Positions 34,256 through 38,228 of a DNA stretch of 38,228 nucleotides are shown piece after piece (within the stretch, counting starts at the first letter, position 1; each line of letters begins with the position of its first letter). The notes beneath the pieces are model-generated. The model had not been told where the DNA came from. It saw nothing but the letters and a program-made list of their open reading frames with translations, and searched no databases. Both the position numbers and the translations under genes were made by a program. Where the stretch lies: contig JAKSBE010000274.1 of NCBI GenBank assembly GCA_022361275.1, forward strand, positions 1-38,228, read 5' to 3'. This stretch comes from Kiloniellales bacterium (GTDB lineage: Bacteria; Pseudomonadota; Alphaproteobacteria; Kiloniellales; JAKSBE01).

Positions 34256-34975
34256 ATGGTCGTCACCCCTCTGGCAGAACTCGAGACTCGCGGCAACGAA
34301 GCCTACGAAGCGCTGAGGCGGGCGCTGATCAGCGGGCGGTTCGTACCGGGACAGAAGCTGACGCTGCGCGCCCTTGCCGGCGCGCTCGGCATGAGCGTGA
34401 CCCCGGTCCGGGAAGCGATCCACCGGCTGACCGCCGAGCGGGCCCTGGAAGCCTCGGCCAATCGCTCGGTGCGGATCCCGCCGATGACCCGGGCGAAGAT
34501 TCTCGAGCTGCGCGACATCCGCATCACGAACGAAGGGCTGGCGGCGGCCAGGGCCGCGAAGAACGCGACGACGGACGAGATCCGGCAGCTCCGGCAACTC
34601 GCCCTCGAGATTGTCGCGGCACGTGCGCGCGAGGACGTCGCCGCGGACATCGCCAAGCTGGCGGACTTTCACTTCGCTGTCTACAGGCTGTCCCACATGC
34701 CCCAACTGGTGCAGTTGATCGAGTCGCTCTGGCTGCAGACGGGTTCCTGTCTGCACCTGCTGTTCCCCGACTATATGGGGGCCCTCAAGCATGATCGGTG
34801 CGGCCAGATCATACGGGCGATCGAGGCGGGGGACGCGGAAGGCGCCCGGCGTGCCGTGGCAAGCGATATCGGCGCCGCGCTCACCTACATCGCCGACTTG
34901 GCGGACCAGAACGGAATCGTCCACCCCAGGCCCAGGCCCGGCAGGCGGCGGGAAGGCGCCTCGAGCCTGGAGTGA
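34256..34975 (+). CDS. GntR-family regulator with FCD domain
   Basis: EALRRALISGRFVPGQKLTLRALAGALGMSVTPVREAIHRLTAERALE wHTH; FCD-type helical C-terminus with FHFAVYRLSH...IIRAIEAGDAEGARRAVASDI. Confidence 0.92.
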   Translation: MVVTPLAELETRGNEAYEALRRALISGRFVPGQKLTLRALAGALGMSVTPVREAIHRLTAERALEASANRSVRIPPMTRAKILELRDIRITNEGLAAARAAKNATTDEIRQLRQLALEIVAARAREDVAADIAKLADFHFAVYRLSHMPQLVQLIESLWLQTGSCLHLLFPDYMGALKHDRCGQIIRAIEAGDAEGARRAVASDIGAALTYIADLADQNGIVHPRPRPGRRREGASSLE

Positions 34976-35061
34976 CTGGGGGCCGTCGAGAAGGTATGAC
35001 GGCGCGCAGCTCGCGCGCCTCGCAAGGGCCACCCCATGAGCCGACAGGGGGCTCCTTGGTA

Positions 35062-35970
35062 TCAGGCCGGAGGATGCCGGGAGGCGCCGGAGTTCGCGAT
35101 CTCGAGGTTGTCGATCAGGCGGACCGCACCGAGCCACGCGGCGACGAACAGCCGGGCTGGCCGTTCGGCGCGGTCGAGGGGCTCCAGGCTCTCGGCACCG
35201 CGCAGCTCCAGGTAGTCGATCGGCTCGAAGCCGGCCGCGGCAAGCTCCGCGCGGCCCTGCTCCAGGACATCCTGAGCCGGGACCGCGCCGCCTTCGAGGC
35301 GCGCCGCCAGCGCCTGGAGCACCCGGAAGAGCGCCGGCGCCTGGGTGCGCTGCGCCGACGTCAGCAGGAGGTTGCGCGACGACAAAGCGAGGCCGTCCGC
35401 CTCGCGCACCGTCGCGACCGCCTCGATCCGCACCGGAATGTCGAGGTCGCGCACCATGCGCCGCACCACCAGGAGCTGCTGGTAGTCCTTCTCGCCGAAG
35501 TAGGCCCGGTCCGGCAGGGACTGCAGCAGCAGCTTCGCGACCACGGTCGCGACCCCCTCCATATGCCCGGGCCGGACGGCGCCGCAGAGGCAGTCGGACA
35601 GCCCGGGAACCGAGACCCGGGTCTGGTAGCCCTCGGGATAGACCTCCTCCACCGGCGGCGCGAAGAGCAGGTCGACGCTCAGCGCGGCCAGCTTGGCGGC
35701 GTCGCGGGCCTCGTCGCGAGGATAGGCCGAGAGGTCGTCCGGCCGGTTGAACTGGATCGGATTGACGAAGATCGTGGTGACGACCCGGTCACAATGGTCA
35801 CGGGCCCGGCGCACCAGCGCCAGGTGTCCCTCGTGCAGGGCGCCCATGGTCGGGACGATGCCGACGCTCTCGCCCGCCCGCCGCCAGCCGGCGACCGCTT
35901 CCCGCAGCTCGGCGATCCGGCGCAAGGTGAGAAGCGGCGCCGCGGGGCCCTCGGACGCGGAGGCTGTCAT
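35062..35970 (-). CDS. panC: Pantothenate synthetase
   Basis: [88 protein letters not shown]. Confidence 0.97.
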   Translation of the reverse strand: MTASASEGPAAPLLTLRRIAELREAVAGWRRAGESVGIVPTMGALHEGHLALVRRARDHCDRVVTTIFVNPIQFNRPDDLSAYPRDEARDAAKLAALSVDLLFAPPVEEVYPEGYQTRVSVPGLSDCLCGAVRPGHMEGVATVVAKLLLQSLPDRAYFGEKDYQQLLVVRRMVRDLDIPVRIEAVATVREADGLALSSRNLLLTSAQRTQAPALFRVLQALAARLEGGAVPAQDVLEQGRAELAAAGFEPIDYLELRGAESLEPLDRAERPARLFVAAWLGAVRLIDNLEIANSGASRHPPA

Positions 35971-36112
35971 CCCGCTCTCCTTCGAAAGGTCAGAACACGA
36001 CTCGGGTATGAGGCCGATGAGACCTCATATCATCGCGCTCCAGCGGCCGACAATCTTCACGCGCGCGCGTCCGCGGCTCCCGCCGCCGGTTCTCGGGCGC
36101 GGCGGAGCCTGT

Positions 36113-36862
36113 TTAGAGCCAGCCCCGCGCGCGGTAGGCGTCCTCGACGATCTTGGTGATCTCCTCGGCCGTGCGCAGGGACGCGCCCTCGATGCTCTCC
36201 GGGCCGACCTCCTTGACCACGTTCGCCGTGCCGGAGATGGCGGCGCTGGTCGCCGCCCGCCCGGCCGCGGCGCCGATGCCGACCGGGGCCAGGATTCCCG
36301 GCATCTTGCCGCCGCCGGCCTCGATCTCCGCCGAGCCGAGGGGATGGAGGCCGGTTTCCCGCAACTGATAGCCTTCCACGACGGTGTTGAGCTCGGCCGC
36401 CCCGGCGCCGAAGCCGATGACCATCCGCTTCAGCCGGCTGCCTTCGTCGAGCGAGACGAAGGTGCCCTTGATCACCCCGTCGCCGAGCTGCGGGACGGCG
36501 CCGTCCGCGGCGCGCTCGGCGACGATGCCCAAGGCGCTGAGGTTCTCGACCAGCCGTTTCGCCACCCTTGCGCCGAGGTCGCGCCCGAGCGCGACCTCCT
36601 CCTCGCTTTGCGGCGTCTCGCGCTGGGCGAACCGACCGGCCAGGACGGAGTCGGCCGGCACGTCCTGGGGCGTCGCCGAGAAATCGTAGACGACGACACG
36701 CGCCGGCTTGGCGATCTCGCCCTCGTAGCTGCGGCGCGACGTGACGTCGCTGGAGGCGCAGCCGGCAAGCAGCCCCAGCGCCAGGAGCAGCGGCGGGACG
36801 TACCGGAGCGAAGACCGTGTTGAGCAGTGTATGCCAGACATCTGGTTTCGTCCTTGTTCCAT
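36113..36862 (-). CDS. DUF4410-type lipoprotein
   Basis: Lipobox region LLALGLLAGCASS; KPARVVVYDFSATPQDVPADS...VIKGTFVSLDEGSRLKRMVIGFGAGAAELNTVVEGYQL. Confidence 0.75.
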   Translation of the reverse strand: MEQGRNQMSGIHCSTRSSLRYVPPLLLALGLLAGCASSDVTSRRSYEGEIAKPARVVVYDFSATPQDVPADSVLAGRFAQRETPQSEEEVALGRDLGARVAKRLVENLSALGIVAERAADGAVPQLGDGVIKGTFVSLDEGSRLKRMVIGFGAGAAELNTVVEGYQLRETGLHPLGSAEIEAGGGKMPGILAPVGIGAAAGRAATSAAISGTANVVKEVGPESIEGASLRTAEEITKIVEDAYRARGWL

Positions 36863-36960
36863 TTCAAAGGCGGTTTCTGACCGCGGCGCGCGGCCAAACC
36901 CTGTCGAGGCCGCGGTCCCGAAGCACTCCGAAGGGCTTGGCCGTCAGCGCCTTGCGCCGA

Positions 36961-37476
36961 CTATTGCGCCCGCGCCTCCGCCAGGCGGCCGGCGATCGCG
37001 TCGAGCTGCTCGAGCACGCTTTGCGACGCACGGTCGGTGATCTTGCCGCTGGCCGGCATCATGTACTGCCGCACCACGAGGGACGAGCCGGTCCAGACCG
37101 TGATCGGCAGAACCTCGAGGCGCTGCATGGCCGCATTGATCACGGGATCCTCGGTGGCGATGTTGTCCTTGCCGAGCGCGCCGTTGAAGCGGACCAGCGT
37201 GTGAATCGCGCAGAGCGCCGTGTTCGGAATGGTCTGCGCCGCCACGTCGATCTTCACGCGGCCCAGGCGATTGGCGTTCTCCTTTATGCCGATCTGCCCG
37301 AGCTTCCCGCGCAGATGGTCCTGAAAGAGCTTGGCATCGGTGATGCCGCAGTCCGCGGTCTTGTCCAGCAGGACGACGTCGATCGCCTTGAAGTACCGTA
37401 GTTCCTTGGCGACGGGATCGGCCGAGGCCGGCGCCGCCATAAAGACCGCCGAGACGACGGCGAATGCTCTCCACAT
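36961..37476 (-). CDS. Secreted hypothetical protein
   Basis: Signal peptide MWRAFAVVSAVFMAAPASA; uninterrupted 171 aa ORF of plausible soluble composition. Confidence 0.6.
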   Translation of the reverse strand: MWRAFAVVSAVFMAAPASADPVAKELRYFKAIDVVLLDKTADCGITDAKLFQDHLRGKLGQIGIKENANRLGRVKIDVAAQTIPNTALCAIHTLVRFNGALGKDNIATEDPVINAAMQRLEVLPITVWTGSSLVVRQYMMPASGKITDRASQSVLEQLDAIAGRLAEARAQ

Positions 37477-37992
37477 TTTTCATCCTCCCTCGTGTTCTGG
37501 GCCACGCGCATCGCAGAGAACGCGCGGGCCACGTCGTTGACGTCCCGTCCGGTTCGAGATCGAAGCCGGTCGCGACGCTTGGCAATGGGCTTGCGCTGCG
37601 CTGACCTTCGACACGCGAAGGCAACCCGGCATGACCGACAAGCCGCAGGCATCCTCCCCCGAGACAAGGCGCACGGTGGCGTCCGGCGATCCAATGACCT
37701 GACGGCCGCGTGTCTTGGCCAGTGGCAATCGGAGAAACAACGGGGAACAGAACGCAGGCAACAGGGCTCGCCGGTCCAGCGAATCCTGCCCGCCCTGCGC
37801 GCCCATCCAAGGCATTCTTCCCCCCAAGCCGCCGGTCCTGGTCTGCACTTACGGCTTAGCAGCTAAGTCTTACTACCTTAGACAGCCTGCGCTTGCTTTT
37901 TCAACAGCGATACGGTCTCGGCGTCTCATGATTCGGGAGCGGCGGGAGGTCGCGCTGTGCCTTGGTTCAGCGGCTCCGGATCCTCCGGCGGA

Positions 37993-38196
37993 TCAGTCCC
38001 CGCCGGAATGCGGCCGTAACGCCGGCCTCAGCCTCACGATCCGATAGCCTGCCAGCTCGACCTCCTTCTCGAAGGTCCTGACGAAGACGCCGTAGGCCTC
38101 GCCCCCCTCGCCGCGGCCTCGCCCCTTCGGCAGGAAACGGCTCGCCTTCCAGGCGGCGAAGGTCAGGCTGAATCTACGCTCTTCGACCTCATCCAT
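37993..38196 (-). CDS. Small hypothetical protein
   Basis: 67 aa ORF MDEVEERRFSLTFAAWKASRFLPKGRGRGEGGEAYGVFVRTFEKEVELAGYRIVRLRPALRPHSGGD; plausible but no family recognised. Confidence 0.4.
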   Translation of the reverse strand: MDEVEERRFSLTFAAWKASRFLPKGRGRGEGGEAYGVFVRTFEKEVELAGYRIVRLRPALRPHSGGD

Positions 38197-38228
38197 GTCA
38201 GGACGCTACAATAAGAACAAAAGAAGAA

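Noticed and set aside
37848-37872. Short inverted repeat CTTAG-CAG-CTAAG
   Set aside because: Five-bp arms only; expected by chance and no associated gene signal.
1-38228. CRISPR array, tRNA/rRNA genes, prophage or integrase/transposase genes
   Set aside because: None seen: no regularly spaced direct repeats, no recognisable tRNA/rRNA sequence, and no recombinase/transposase-like ORF.

Overview
High-GC (alphaproteobacteria-like) chromosomal window with about 32 supported genes. In order: ribB (-) behind an FMN riboswitch; a DUF465/YdcH-like protein; an OxyR-type LysR regulator that lacks the peroxidatic cysteine; a complete seven-gene Mrp/Mnh Na+(K+)/H+ antiporter operon (mrpABCDEFG, - strand); a tandem universal stress protein; a small secreted protein; an isolated F0 ATP synthase a/c pair (atpB-atpE, no b/delta/alpha etc.); an M24/creatinase-like peptidase; a secreted Asp-box (sialidase-fold) protein; an ArsR-DUF899-GFA cluster; a DgkA-like kinase; a second OxyR with both redox cysteines, divergent from a 10TM metal exporter and followed by a collapsed catalase pseudogene; a periplasmic NTF2-like protein; a four-rhodanese-domain protein plus cysteine dioxygenase; a TAXI-TRAP transporter; an acyl-CoA ligase/acyl-CoA dehydrogenase pair; a soluble lytic transglycosylase; a GntR/FCD regulator; panC; a DUF4410 lipoprotein; and small hypothetical proteins. 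The main candidate for an undescribed system is the 1.7-11.7 kb module. There the Cys-less OxyR homologue, the Mrp operon and the divergent usp / (small ORF-)atpB-atpE promoter region each carry a palindrome of the type TTGATAG-N7-CTATCAA. The isolated c subunit has a GxAxAxG helix-1 motif instead of GxGxGxG. Other notable signals are a two-hairpin palindromic repeat family (three copies plus a fragment) that brackets two gene modules and supplies a stop codon, Fur-family-like boxes near the OxyR/catalase locus, and the internally deleted catalase.
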